A stretch of DNA of 40,695 nt from Terriglobia bacterium (GTDB lineage Bacteria > Acidobacteriota > Terriglobia > UBA7540), in assembly GCA_030040995.1 (NCBI GenBank), contig JASHOS010000292.1, positions 1 through 40,695 of the forward strand, given 5' to 3'. A program made the translations under genes and the position numbers. Every line of letters begins with the position of its first letter. The first letter of the stretch is position 1. Positions 8,162 through 16,829 of this stretch are shown here, one piece after another. A model generated the notes under the pieces. That model was not told the origin of the DNA and did no database searches. It saw only the letters and a program-made list of their open reading frames with translations.

Positions 8162-10633
8162 CTAAAAGTTGGTGGTGAGGCGCACCATGACGCTGCGCGA
8201 AGGGCCGATGGCGTTACCGGAGAAGAGTCCCCCAAAATCGATTACTTCCAGAGTATTGCTCAGGTTCTGGACGTCGGCCTGCAAGCGCACCGAGCGTTTT
8301 TCGTGCTGGTAGAGATCGAAGCCCACCGAAGCATTTTCTGTCAGGTACGGATCGATGCGGCTGAGCTTGAAATCGAGGCGATTTATCACCTGTTGACCGT
8401 ATTCCGTGGCGTAGAGTTGCGGGGATTCATCGGGTTCGAATGGCAGCCCGCTGTTGAAATCGCTTCCCGCAGCGACCCATAAGCGCGGGGCGATTTGATA
8501 GCGGAAGCGGACGCGCACGGTGTTCCGCTGGTCTTGCGAATCGGGTAAGTGTCCGGTTAGCTGCGTATTGATGAGTTCGCCGTCCGGCCCGACGGCCACG
8601 CCGCTCTCCGATCCCAAGAGAAGACCGCCTACTACGGGGAGCCAGCAATTCCCCACGATGTAGGAGTAACTGGCAAAGCCAGAGAATTTCTTCCATTGTA
8701 GAAGATCGAGCTTGCCCTCGGCGCCGTAAAGGATGGCGTTTTTGAAGGCGATAGGGAAGCTGATCGCGGTGTTCAAAATGGAATCGTCGTCGGCGTAATT
8801 GTTCACGTCCCGGAGGAACCAGTTTCCATCTAAGCGCAGTTTCCCAGAGAACGCCTTGGTAAATCCCGCTTCATAATAATCTCCGTGCGAAGGCAGAACG
8901 TTTTGCCGCAACGAAATGGGATCGAAATCCAGCACGGCTGTAGAACTGGATAGAAGAATGTTCTCGAAGGACGGCGTCTGGAAGATGCGGTCATAGGAGA
9001 AGTGCAGTTTCAGACCGGCGGACGGAAAATAATATGACCCGGAAGCGCGCGGACTCACAGCATTCTGGTTGACCAGCAACTGGTAGTGGTCCCAACGGAG
9101 GCCGGCATCGAACGTCCAATTACCGAAACGGATTAAATCCTCAGCATACGCCGCCTGTTCAAGGTCCGGATGGCTGTCGGCAAAGGCAAACTTGGTCGCG
9201 CTGCCGGGGTCGAACAAGCCGAGTGTGATGGGGCACTGAGCGGCTAGTGTGCCGAGCGGACCAGAGCAATCGGGAAGATAGTCGCTGAAGTTTTCGTGCA
9301 GGAAGAGGTTGTCGGATTCGATGCCGGTCTTCCATTCCTGCCTGCCGTGATCAATGGCGAGGCTGCCGTTGAAGTAGATCTCCTTGAAGTCGTTGTGCTG
9401 CGTTACGTTTATAGGCCACGACAAGGGGTTGGAATAAAAATCACTGGAGTTATCACGTGCCATGCCGCGTAGCCAGCCTACGGTGTTGGAGGAAAAAACG
9501 TGCTGGTAAGTGGCGATTCCCATGGTTTCAAAGTTGCCGCTGTTCTGGAGCTGCCCTCCAGGAACATAAACGCAATCGCTTGGCTCCTGGCTGGGTGCAA
9601 CGGACGGACAGCCAACGGTGTTGACCGGGCTCGGCACCCAGGCTCCGTTTTCTTGCACAAATTCGTTGGGGATTTCATAGCGCGCGAGTTCATGGGTGAG
9701 AATCAGAGTGAGATGGTCTTTAGGCGTCAGGTCCCGCTCATAGCTCCCCGAAACGCTGCCGGTAGTCCCGGTATTCGTGTAATTCTCAGGGACCACCGGG
9801 TTGAGGTAGTGGCTCGTCATATTGCCGGAGGCGCTTAGGCCAAGCGTATTTCCATTCCACGTGTATTCGCCCTGGTAATTGACCCCAGCCGTATCAAAGC
9901 TGCCGCCCAAAACGGTGAGTTCGCTGTGAAATCCCGGGTTTGCGTTCTGGAGAGTGTTGACCTCAACCACTCCTCCCATCTTCCTCCCATATTCCGCGGG
10001 AATACCGGCGGTGTAAATCGCGAGGGATTGGACGTTATCGGCTTCGAGCTCCGGGCCGAAGCCGGGTGAACGATCGTCGATGAGCGGTATGCCGTCGATC
10101 ACAAACTGAGTTTGATATTCCGATCCGCGTGGGTGGAGTACCGCATTCCCTTCGTAGAGCCAGCCCGGTTCAGTGTTCACCAGGTCCTGCATGGAGCGGC
10201 CGGGCAGCGCGGTCAAACGGTTCTGAACCGTCTGCGAGCCCATCACATTGACAGAACCTGCGATATAGGGATCGATCAGCGTGCCCGACGCGCTCACATT
10301 CACCTTTTGGGAAACTGGAGCCACCGTCAGTCGAATCGAGCGAGCCAAGGGGAGAGCGGAACGTATTTCCAGCGACTCGGAAAGTGGAGCAAAGTGCGGT
10401 GCCTGGATCTGGACCTGATAGATTCCATAAGGCAGTCGCCTCACATCCAGCTTGCCCTGAGCGTCGGTAGTGAATGCATAGCGATACTGATTGGCCTCAC
10501 TGACGAGCTCAACCGTGCTCTTCAGGCCCAATCCAGAGGGATCGGTGACGGTCAAACGCAATTCCCCGGTGTTGCTTTGCGCAAGCAAGGGAAGAGTCCA
10601 AAGAAGTACGGCTATTCTTAGCGCCTTTTTCAT
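8162..10633 (-). CDS. TonB-dependent outer-membrane receptor
   Basis: An outer-membrane receptor of 823 residues. It has a signal peptide (MKKALRIAVLLWTLPLLAQS) and a carboxypeptidase-regulatory-like beta domain at about 22-110 (LRLTVTDPSGLGL, FTTDAQGKLDVRRLPYG). A TonB plug follows at about 120-240 (LPGRSMQDLVNTEPG, QFVIDGIPLIDDRS, GIPAEYGRKMGGVVEVN), then a beta barrel ending in the expected terminal Phe (VMVRLTTNF). I chose ATG 10633 because it opens the signal peptide; an upstream in-frame start at 10684 would put 17 charged residues ahead of it. GAAGGTGA lies somewhat far upstream. The ligand is unknown. It may be co-transcribed with the phosphoesterase gene 110 bases downstream. Confidence 0.92.
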   Translation of the reverse strand: MKKALRIAVLLWTLPLLAQSNTGELRLTVTDPSGLGLKSTVELVSEANQYRYAFTTDAQGKLDVRRLPYGIYQVQIQAPHFAPLSESLEIRSALPLARSIRLTVAPVSQKVNVSASGTLIDPYIAGSVNVMGSQTVQNRLTALPGRSMQDLVNTEPGWLYEGNAVLHPRGSEYQTQFVIDGIPLIDDRSPGFGPELEADNVQSLAIYTAGIPAEYGRKMGGVVEVNTLQNANPGFHSELTVLGGSFDTAGVNYQGEYTWNGNTLGLSASGNMTSHYLNPVVPENYTNTGTTGSVSGSYERDLTPKDHLTLILTHELARYEIPNEFVQENGAWVPSPVNTVGCPSVAPSQEPSDCVYVPGGQLQNSGNFETMGIATYQHVFSSNTVGWLRGMARDNSSDFYSNPLSWPINVTQHNDFKEIYFNGSLAIDHGRQEWKTGIESDNLFLHENFSDYLPDCSGPLGTLAAQCPITLGLFDPGSATKFAFADSHPDLEQAAYAEDLIRFGNWTFDAGLRWDHYQLLVNQNAVSPRASGSYYFPSAGLKLHFSYDRIFQTPSFENILLSSSTAVLDFDPISLRQNVLPSHGDYYEAGFTKAFSGKLRLDGNWFLRDVNNYADDDSILNTAISFPIAFKNAILYGAEGKLDLLQWKKFSGFASYSYIVGNCWLPVVGGLLLGSESGVAVGPDGELINTQLTGHLPDSQDQRNTVRVRFRYQIAPRLWVAAGSDFNSGLPFEPDESPQLYATEYGQQVINRLDFKLSRIDPYLTENASVGFDLYQHEKRSVRLQADVQNLSNTLEVIDFGGLFSGNAIGPSRSVMVRLTTNF

Positions 10634-11380
10634 GTTTGAAATGTAATCACCTTCGTCCCTTGAAAGATTTGTATGGTCAATCAATCGGATTGGCTGGTAG
10701 TCGCGGCGAGTTTACCTCGCCAGATGGCAGCACCAAGCCGCCTCCAATCAAACTGACCCACTACGGTTTGGCTTTAGAGTTGCGAAAAATACGCGTTTCC
10801 CTTCCGCCGAGCTACCCTCGAAGGGGTGAAAGGCAGTTTTTCGCCCTCAGCTTTGAAAATTCTTTTCCTGGCCATTTTGTTCAGTCTTTTTTTCAGGCTC
10901 TGGATTAGTGGCCAGCAGGACACGACCATGCCTGGATAGCCCGCTGAGCGTGTCTCCCATCTTTTGCTGCACATCGTGGGTTCTATCAGTTGGTCATTGT
11001 CCTTTTGCGACAATCGCGGAACTATGAAACGAACCCTGCCCTCGCGCTACCCCGACCTCAACACTCTTCCGCTTGCGGGAGGGGGACCGCGTAGCGGCGG
11101 GTGAGGGAGCATCTGACGTAGCGCAGGCCTTCAGGCCGGCATTCGGCGAGGTGCCGGGCTGAACAGGCTGCGGAAAAACTCCCCTGAGAGTCCTAAATGG
11201 CGCTCATCAAGATTTGTTAAGTTATTGATTCTCCGTTCGAGCGACCGCCATTTTCGGCCGATTTTGGCTCCGAAAAGCCGTTTTCCCGCAACCTGTAAAG
11301 TCCGGCGCTACGTACCTCAAAGTGACGCATTACGGGGAGACGTTCGATGGAACCTGAAAGTCTGAACAAAGAGGCCGAGA
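10634..11380. other. Gene-free stretch with repeat debris
   Basis: No convincing gene in these 747 bases. It holds a weak fragment of the GGGAGAGG...GGGTGAGGG repeat (around 11058-11107), a GTAGCGCAGG half-element (around 11120) and the 134-bp inverted-repeat element at 11163-11296. The 79-codon minus-strand frame at 10774-11013 has no homology-like features. Confidence 0.6.
11163..11296. mobile_element. 134-bp MITE-like element with 17-bp terminal inverted repeats
   Basis: Left end ACAGGCTGCGGAAAAAC (11163-11179) and right end GTTTTCCCGCAACCTGT (11280-11296) are inverted repeats matching at 15 of 17 positions. The interior is non-coding. The ends resemble the CAGGCTGCGGAAAAAC termini I associate with IS1182-like transposons (recalled, not searched). 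No target-site duplication is obvious. Best read as a non-autonomous transposon relic. Confidence 0.6.
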
Positions 11381-12001
11381 ATGGAATATTCTGTAGAGGC
11401 AGCATATCTCACGACGACGATGTCGGTTTCTTCGCCCAATCCGGCCATTGAACTGCGTCTTTCAGCCACCGCGGGTACTGCACCCTCAGCCGCATCCGGC
11501 GAAGCTGAGGAGGTGGTCCTCAGCCTCTTTGACCAATTTCACAACCGTCTTCTCAGGTACGCGCTGTCGCTAGGTCTATCAACCCACGATGGCGAGGAGG
11601 TTGTTCAGGAGGTTTTTCTATCGCTTTTCAGGCACCTGCAGCTTGGACGATCCCGCAATAATCTGCGCGGATGGATTTTTCGCGTTGCCCACAATCTGGC
11701 TTTGAAACAACGTGCCGCATACCATAAGCTTCACGATGCGGTCCAGTCTGACGGCAGCCTCCTCGATCGACATCTCGATCCTGGCATGAATCCTGAAGAG
11801 CAAATGGTATGCAGCCAGAGACAGGAACGCTTGTTGGCTGTGCTTCGCGCTCTTCCCGAAGCGGATCAACGCTGTCTTCGATTGCGCGCGGAAGGCCTAA
11901 GATACCGCGAAATCGCTGAGGTCCTCGGTGTTTCTCTCGGCGCCGTTTCGATTTCGCTGACGCGCTCTCTGGGACGTCTGGCGCGTGTAGATAAGAGGTG
12001 A
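11381..12001 (+). CDS. ECF-type RNA polymerase sigma factor
   Basis: A 206-residue extracytoplasmic-function sigma factor. Region 2 is at about 45-100 (FDQFHNRLLRYALSLGL, HDGEEVVQEVFLSLFRHL, LRGWIFRVAHNLALKQRA). Region 4 is at about 150-200 (LRALPEADQRCLRLRAEGL, YREIAEVLGVSLGAVSISL). The first 40 residues are a low-complexity extension; Met14 (11420) is an alternative start, but AGAGG precedes the ATG at 11381 at a usable distance. The anti-sigma gene follows 3 bases after the stop, so the pair forms a cell-envelope signalling unit. The inducing signal and regulon are unknown. Confidence 0.93.
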   Translation: MEYSVEAAYLTTTMSVSSPNPAIELRLSATAGTAPSAASGEAEEVVLSLFDQFHNRLLRYALSLGLSTHDGEEVVQEVFLSLFRHLQLGRSRNNLRGWIFRVAHNLALKQRAAYHKLHDAVQSDGSLLDRHLDPGMNPEEQMVCSQRQERLLAVLRALPEADQRCLRLRAEGLRYREIAEVLGVSLGAVSISLTRSLGRLARVDKR

Positions 12002-12004
12002 AAC

Positions 12005-12820
12005 GTGCAGAACCGGAATAGTCATTTGTCAGACGAAGAGCTGCTGCTTTTGGCCGACGGTGAACTAGCCTCACGGCTCGCCGTTCAAGCCCGCGAACAT
12101 CTGACGGCGTGCTGGGAGTGCCGCACCCGTATGGCCGACCTGGAGGGGGCTATCGCCGATTTCATCCACGTTCATCGCGCCAGCCTTGACCCTCAGTTGC
12201 CGTCTGCCGCCGGACCTCGGGCCCTGCTCAAGGCGCGGCTCGCCAGCCAAGCCATGACCCTGCGCCACAGCCCCTGGCACGGGATCTTCGAGCCTATGCG
12301 TTCCAAGCGGCAGTGGGCATACGTTTGCGCCGCTTTGCTCCTTGCCGCCCTGGGCGCGTGGTTGGGCCTTCGCCTCCGGCGTCAGGCCGTCAGGCTGGCA
12401 TCCGCTCAACTTAGACTCCTTCCCAACCGGGCCTTTACGCCGGGCGCCGCGCTTGCCATTCAAAGACAAGACGTCTGCGAGGCAGAAGACAACGACCCAT
12501 CCTGGATGGTTCCTTCCTCCGTACAGCAGCAGGCTTTACGGGAATACGGAGTCGCGCCCTCTCAAGCCCGGGAATACCAACTCGACTATTTGATTCCGCC
12601 GGCATTGGGAGGCACCAGCGATATTCGCAACCTCTGGCCCGAGCCCTACTCAGAGACCGTCTGGAATGCCCGCGCCAAAGACGCCCTTGAGAACCGGCTT
12701 CGCCAACTGGTTTGCGGTGGGAAGCTCGACCTTCCGTCAGCACAGCGCGATATCGCCGCCGATTGGATCAGCGCCTACAAACGGTATTTTCACCGCAACT
12801 CACCGATGCCCACCGGATAG
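12005..12820 (+). CDS. Membrane anti-sigma factor with C-terminal HNH-like domain
   Basis: A 271-residue partner of the ECF sigma factor. The N-terminus has the anti-sigma zinc-finger signature HxxxCxxC (His32, Cys36, Cys39; EHLTACWECR). One membrane helix spans about 104-121. The exported C-terminal part (about 155-262) contains YQLDYLIPPALGGTSDIRNL followed by WPEPY. This resembles the core of HNH nucleases (D/H-LIP-LGG-N-LWP) but has Asp194-Tyr where a catalytic His pair would be expected. Cys158 and Cys237 could form a disulfide. It starts with GTG; AGAGGTGA overlapping the sigma stop serves as ribosome-binding site, giving coupled translation. The zinc-finger role is well supported; the function of the outer domain is unknown, perhaps a sensor. 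Confidence 0.82.
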   Translation: MQNRNSHLSDEELLLLADGELASRLAVQAREHLTACWECRTRMADLEGAIADFIHVHRASLDPQLPSAAGPRALLKARLASQAMTLRHSPWHGIFEPMRSKRQWAYVCAALLLAALGAWLGLRLRRQAVRLASAQLRLLPNRAFTPGAALAIQRQDVCEAEDNDPSWMVPSSVQQQALREYGVAPSQAREYQLDYLIPPALGGTSDIRNLWPEPYSETVWNARAKDALENRLRQLVCGGKLDLPSAQRDIAADWISAYKRYFHRNSPMPTG

Positions 12821-13079
12821 GTGGCGGTAAACTCCCGAATCTGAGCAGACAGCAACTTGAATACGTCTCCGTGAATCCTTGCGGCTTCGCCCCACAACGG
12901 TTTTCAGATGATATACTGCGGTTTAACAAACTAAAGGCTACTGTTCAATACCATAATCGTATACCGACGCACCAGCAGAAAAACGTCTGGCCGGAAGGCC
13001 ATGTCAGCTTCCCGCCCCGGGGTGCCGGCAGAGCATGATAGCTTCGTGCGGAGAAGAATCCTAAGTTAGGAGTGAACCC

Positions 13080-14744
13080 TTGAAATCCGAGAAATGCATC
13101 TTAGCCCGCCTGTCTTTCATTCCTGCCGTCATCGTACTTGTCATCGGCATCACATTACCGGCTCGAGCTGAGAGTTTCCATAACGCCCCGCAGTCGGTGG
13201 CCAGGCAAGAAAACCCCTACACGGGACAGCGCAACGCTGAAACCGGCCACGAACTGTACGAGCGAAGGTGTGCCGGCTGTCACGGCCAAGATGCCCAAGG
13301 CGCGGGCAACGTTCCCTCACTTGCGAGCGGACCGACCCAAGCGGCGAAGCCGGGCGAGATTTTCTGGTTCATCACTCGCGGCGACGTGACAAATGGAATG
13401 CCCTCATGGGCAAGCCTTCCTGAGCAGCAGCGGTGGCAAATCGTAGCCTATCTGAAGTCTTCGCAGAATCCGAATGGGTCGCCCTTGGTGGCCAGCAGCG
13501 GGATGGAAACGACTGGCGACGGAAAGCTGGACGCTCCGGCTCCCACACCGCCGTTCACCGATTTCCGCTTCGAAAAGCCGGGAACTTTTCGCAAGATCAC
13601 CTTGCAAGACCTTCCCGCTCCTTTCGCGACGAAGCCGGTAGGCAATGGTCCCCGGATCGTGCCACGTCCCGAGAATGTCTGGCCGCAGGCCCCTGAAGGT
13701 TTCAAAGTCGAGCTCTACACGACTGGACTGGATAATCCCCGCCTCATTCGCACGGCTCCCAATGGCGATTTTTTTGTCGCCGAAAGCAGACCGGGCCGGA
13801 TCATGATTTTCCGCGGCATTACCTCAGACGACAAGCCGGAGATCACCAGCATTTTCGCCAGTGGCCTCGACCGGCCCTTTGGCATTGCCTTTTATCCCCA
13901 GGGACCCCATCCGCGGTGGGTTTACGTGGGTGATACGAACGCGGTCCTGCGTTTTCCCTACCGGAACGGAGATTTGAGGGCGCGCGGACCCGCGCAACAC
14001 CTGGCGGATCTGCCGAGCGGTCGAGGACATTGGACTCGCGACGTCCGATTTTCCCCGAATGGCAAGAAAATGTTTGTTGCAGTCGGGTCAGGCTCCAATG
14101 TGGACGACCCTGACACTCATCCCGCTGAAAAGGATCGGGCCAACATTCTTGAGTTCAACCCCGACGGCTCCGAGATGCGCATCTACGCGTACGGGATTCG
14201 AAATCCGGTGGGGCTTGCCATTAATCCGCAGACTGGCCAATTGTGGTGCTCAGTCAATGAGCGCGACATGTTGGGAGATAATCTTGTCCCAGACTACATT
14301 ACGCACGTGCAGGCGGGGGGCTTTTACGGATGGCCTTGGTGGTACATGGGCGGCCACCAGGATCCGCGGCTTGCGGGTAAGCATCCAGAGCTAAGAGATA
14401 AGGTCATCACCCCGGACGTGATTCTCCAGCCGCACAATGCCTCGCTTGAAATGACCTTTTACGAAGGAAAGCAATTTCCACACGAATATTATGGCGACAT
14501 CTTCGCTTCCGAACACGGCTCCTGGAACAGGTCGATTCGTGCCGGCTATGAAGTGATTCGCGTGCCGCTGCACCACACTGGCCATGCGAGTGGCGAGTAT
14601 GAAGACTTCCTTACCGGCTTTGTGCTTCCTGACGGAAACGTCTGGGGACGGCCCGTGGGCGTTACAGTTGCCCATGACGGGTCATTGCTGGTTACCGATG
14701 ATGGGTCGGGTTCCATTTGGCGCGTTGTTTATGCGGGGAAATAG
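13080..14744 (+). CDS. Exported cytochrome c / glucose-sorbosone dehydrogenase-like fusion
   Basis: A 554-residue periplasmic protein. It has a signal peptide (residues 1 to about 30, ending LPARAES). Next is a class I cytochrome c domain at about 50-135 with heme motif Cys64-Ala-Gly-Cys67-His68 and probable axial Met107 (NGMPSW). Then comes a six-bladed propeller of the soluble PQQ-dependent glucose/sorbosone dehydrogenase family at about 190-552 (FKVELYTTGLDNPRLIRTAP, AYGIRNPVGLAINPQTGQLW, DNLVPDYITHVQAGGFYGWP, GSLLVTDDGSGSIWRVVY). The fused heme would pass electrons straight from sugar or aldehyde oxidation to the respiratory chain. The start is TTG at 13080, supported by AGGAGTGA 6-8 bases upstream. 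No neighbour points to the substrate. Confidence 0.9.
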   Translation: MKSEKCILARLSFIPAVIVLVIGITLPARAESFHNAPQSVARQENPYTGQRNAETGHELYERRCAGCHGQDAQGAGNVPSLASGPTQAAKPGEIFWFITRGDVTNGMPSWASLPEQQRWQIVAYLKSSQNPNGSPLVASSGMETTGDGKLDAPAPTPPFTDFRFEKPGTFRKITLQDLPAPFATKPVGNGPRIVPRPENVWPQAPEGFKVELYTTGLDNPRLIRTAPNGDFFVAESRPGRIMIFRGITSDDKPEITSIFASGLDRPFGIAFYPQGPHPRWVYVGDTNAVLRFPYRNGDLRARGPAQHLADLPSGRGHWTRDVRFSPNGKKMFVAVGSGSNVDDPDTHPAEKDRANILEFNPDGSEMRIYAYGIRNPVGLAINPQTGQLWCSVNERDMLGDNLVPDYITHVQAGGFYGWPWWYMGGHQDPRLAGKHPELRDKVITPDVILQPHNASLEMTFYEGKQFPHEYYGDIFASEHGSWNRSIRAGYEVIRVPLHHTGHASGEYEDFLTGFVLPDGNVWGRPVGVTVAHDGSLLVTDDGSGSIWRVVYAGK

Positions 14745-15398
14745 CACGCGCTAGTGTCATGTCCCGCATAGCCTTTGATAATCTCCCTTGCCCGTTTGGC
14801 GGAGCAGTGGCGAGCCTAGCGAGCCGGGTGAGGGGTCAACCGCGGCCTACAACAGGCAAGAATGAGACGGGACGCTACACTAGCCTTACTAACTGTTCAC
14901 CAAAGTCCTCTCCCCGAAAAGAAGCGAGAGACGATCTGTCATCGGTTAGATAAGTGAATAATACTGTCTCGGTACCAGAGCCCTGAGATTTAACATACGC
15001 CAATGTTTTCATGCAGTTAGTGTAACGAAGCATTCCTTGCCCTGAATCCGCCCGCTAGTTGTCTTAGCCGCTTTATCAGAAGCCGTCCCTCCCCACAAGC
15101 ATCTGAGCACAATTTTCCAGGGGCGAGAACATTTCTCGCGTCGTCCAATGCCATTTCCCGCCCTTTCCGCTGGGTTTTCTACGCTGAACTATTGGATGGC
15201 CAATTGCACGAGGAGAGAGTCGTAGCACGATGACGATGACCAGGGCACGTCCCTCATCTATTTTTTGAGAGAGTCCTCTCACAGCAGATCGTGAACCGGT
15301 CGTCTACGAACGGACGTTCGGAGCAAACGTTTCTGATGTCAGGTCTCTACGGAGATAGATGGGGGACGGACTCGATCAACGAGGTTGTGGGCTAATCA
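14745..15398. other. Gene-free stretch
   Basis: About 650 bases without a supportable gene. Positions about 14793-14845 hold a fragment of the dispersed repeat (GCGAGCC...GAGCCGGGTGAGGGG). A small palindrome GCGAGAACATTTCTCGC lies near 15123-15139. A 68-codon minus-strand frame (15076-15282) looks like chance. Confidence 0.5.
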
Positions 15399-15611
15399 AT
15401 GAACATGAATCCAGCGGAGCCTAACATCTTTCAAGAGCGGCTTGCTCAGTACTTTCAATATATCCAGCCGGCGACAACCGAATCTGACATTCTGCAAGTG
15501 AAGCTTGATTTCTTGTCTGAAGGTCAGGAAAAACGCGTACGCGAGGTTGTGGGCTTGGTGAGAAGCGGAGAAAGCCAGCCTCCTGAACCAGCGGCCCCAC
15601 GATATTTGTAG
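15399..15611 (+). CDS. Possible small hypothetical protein (70 aa)
   Basis: A short frame whose product begins MNMNPAEPNIFQERLAQYFQ and is hydrophilic, with no membrane segment or known motif. There is no good ribosome-binding site. A 14-base sequence, CGAGGTTGTGGGCT, occurs both just before the start (15379-15392) and inside the frame (about 15542-15555). The stop codon is supplied by the first bases of a dispersed repeat (TTTGTAGCGG), so the true 3' end may have been cut off by that insertion. It could be a real small gene, a truncated remnant or chance. Confidence 0.3.
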   Translation: MNMNPAEPNIFQERLAQYFQYIQPATTESDILQVKLDFLSEGQEKRVREVVGLVRSGESQPPEPAAPRYL

Positions 15612-15800
15612 CGGCGCCACGCGGCCTTTGGCCACAACCAAACCTCAGGGAAGCAGTGCCCTCTCCCTCGGGCGGACCGAGGCCGGCGCGGGCCGGGCCT
15701 GCGCCCACCGAAGGGCTTCTGCCCGCAGGCGGGTGAGGGGCAGTCAAAAAACCTTGCCGGAAACAAGGCCTTGCGACCTTGCAGCGCAGTGGCTTTAGCC
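15607..15800 (+). repeat. Dispersed composite repeat, diverged copy A
   Basis: Starts TGTAGCGGCG, then CGGCCTTTGGCCACAACCAA, CCCTCTCCCTCGGG, GCCGGCGCGGGCCGGG, GGCGGGTGAGGGG and CCTTGCGACCTTGCAGCGCA. This is the same order of blocks as the elements at 19.4, 25.8 and 27.4 kb and in the same orientation. It is diverged and its right end is unclear. Confidence 0.65.
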
Positions 15801-15841
15801 CGCATATTTTTCTTCCGCACTGGACGGGTCAACCCGTTGGC

Positions 15842-16603
15842 TCATGCCTGAATTACCGGGGGCCGCGGCTCCTCCGCCAAATCGTCATCTATTAAAACAA
15901 CATGGAGGCTGAGCGGTCCATGGACGCCGCGAATCGTAATCTGTTCGATATCAGCCGTGCGGCTCTGGCCGGTGATGAATACGATTGACCGGCCGCGCGC
16001 GGCCGCCGTACTCGCAGGCAAGGCCGAAAGGCGTTCCAGCACCTCCTCCAGCGATTCGAACACTTGGTGGTGCTGGCACAGCGCGATATGAACAGGAGGA
16101 GCTAGAGAAGCGAGCTGGGCGCCTTCTGTCTGGCTCGTAAGCACGAGGCTTCCAGATTCAGCCAAGCCAAAATCGGCGCCGGTGATGCCTGCGGCCGCCG
16201 AAAAGCATGCTTCACGAAACTGCTCGATTTCGGCAGATGGTACCGCCTTCCCCTCGGGCCAAGAGATCACTTGGCGCCCCCATGCTTCGAGTTTCGCCCG
16301 CAGTTCGAGGCGGCCGAGAAGTGGATTCCGGGATAACACTACTTGCCCTTCTCCAGCCGACGCTAAAATACCGCGAAGTACTTCCTCCAGTTGGACGGAG
16401 GACCCAGCGTGGTAAGCGATGCCCCCAACCTTCTTCAGTTCTTCTTCAAACTTGCCGATAAGTTCTCCGGCGGGAATGGGCGGCATGACTTTCCCCAATG
16501 GGGGGAAGTCACTTTGAGTTCCAGGTGGGTTAGTAGGCGAAGGAATCGCGGGGCGCCCGAGCGCAGCGCGGACGCGCGCCAGCATCTCGCTCCGTGTGCT
16601 CAC
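15842..16603 (-). CDS. lutC: LUD-domain protein, LutC/YkgG-like
   Basis: A 253-residue LUD-domain protein of the LutC type, the third subunit of the LutABC L-lactate-oxidising complex. The N-terminus (TRSEMLARVRAALGRP) and the core (SRNPLLGRLELRAKLEAWG, GITGADFGLAESGSLVLTSQ, PPVHIALCQHHQVFESLEEV, GRSIVFITGQSRTADIEQ, GVHGPLSLHVVLID) follow the family. I start it at GTG 16603 because GAGGAG lies 7 bases upstream and the frame then opens on the conserved helix; an ORF start at 16681 would add 26 unlike residues. No lutA or lutB is adjacent. The rhamnulose-phosphate aldolase/dehydrogenase nearby makes lactaldehyde and lactate, which fits a lactate role, but the gene stands alone. Confidence 0.85.
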   Translation of the reverse strand: MSTRSEMLARVRAALGRPAIPSPTNPPGTQSDFPPLGKVMPPIPAGELIGKFEEELKKVGGIAYHAGSSVQLEEVLRGILASAGEGQVVLSRNPLLGRLELRAKLEAWGRQVISWPEGKAVPSAEIEQFREACFSAAAGITGADFGLAESGSLVLTSQTEGAQLASLAPPVHIALCQHHQVFESLEEVLERLSALPASTAAARGRSIVFITGQSRTADIEQITIRGVHGPLSLHVVLIDDDLAEEPRPPVIQA

Positions 16604-16717
16604 GCGGTTGCTCCTCGCCCCCGGCGCCAAGAGGCTTCGCTCAGACGGCCGCCAGGCCGCTGCTCCGGGCAATCGCGACACGCCCTACGATTTAAGCTGT
16701 AGAGGAATAAACGCTTG

Positions 16718-16746
16718 TTGCACATTTACGAAATTATTGCTAGAAT
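16718..16746 (+). promoter_or_regulatory. Sigma-70-type promoter of the DksA/TraR-like gene
   Basis: TTGCAC (16718-16723), a 17-base spacer and TAGAAT (16741-16746) lie 83 bases before the ATG at 16830. The -10 matches the consensus at five of six positions; the -35 is weaker. Confidence 0.5.
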
Positions 16747-16829
16747 GGCGCAACCTAACGTGGCCTGAGATCATCAGATCAATTCGTAAGAAGAGATTTT
16801 AAGAAGCAACTGACAAAAGGACAAGTGCA

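Noticed and set aside
10681-10760. Possible insertion-sequence end (AAACTGACCCACTAC)
   Set aside because: It recalls IS21-like termini, but no partner inverted end, transposase remnant or target duplication was found.
10774-11013. 79-codon minus-strand frame in a gene-free stretch
   Set aside because: No ribosome-binding site, no motif, and the surrounding DNA is repeat debris.
15076-15282. 68-codon minus-strand frame in the 14.7-15.4 kb gap
   Set aside because: No ribosome-binding site or recognisable sequence; amino acid composition looks random.
15379-15555. Duplicated 14-mer CGAGGTTGTGGGCT as an attachment-site pair
   Set aside because: Too short and too close together (about 160 bases), with no integrase or tRNA gene near; reported only as an oddity of the small frame.
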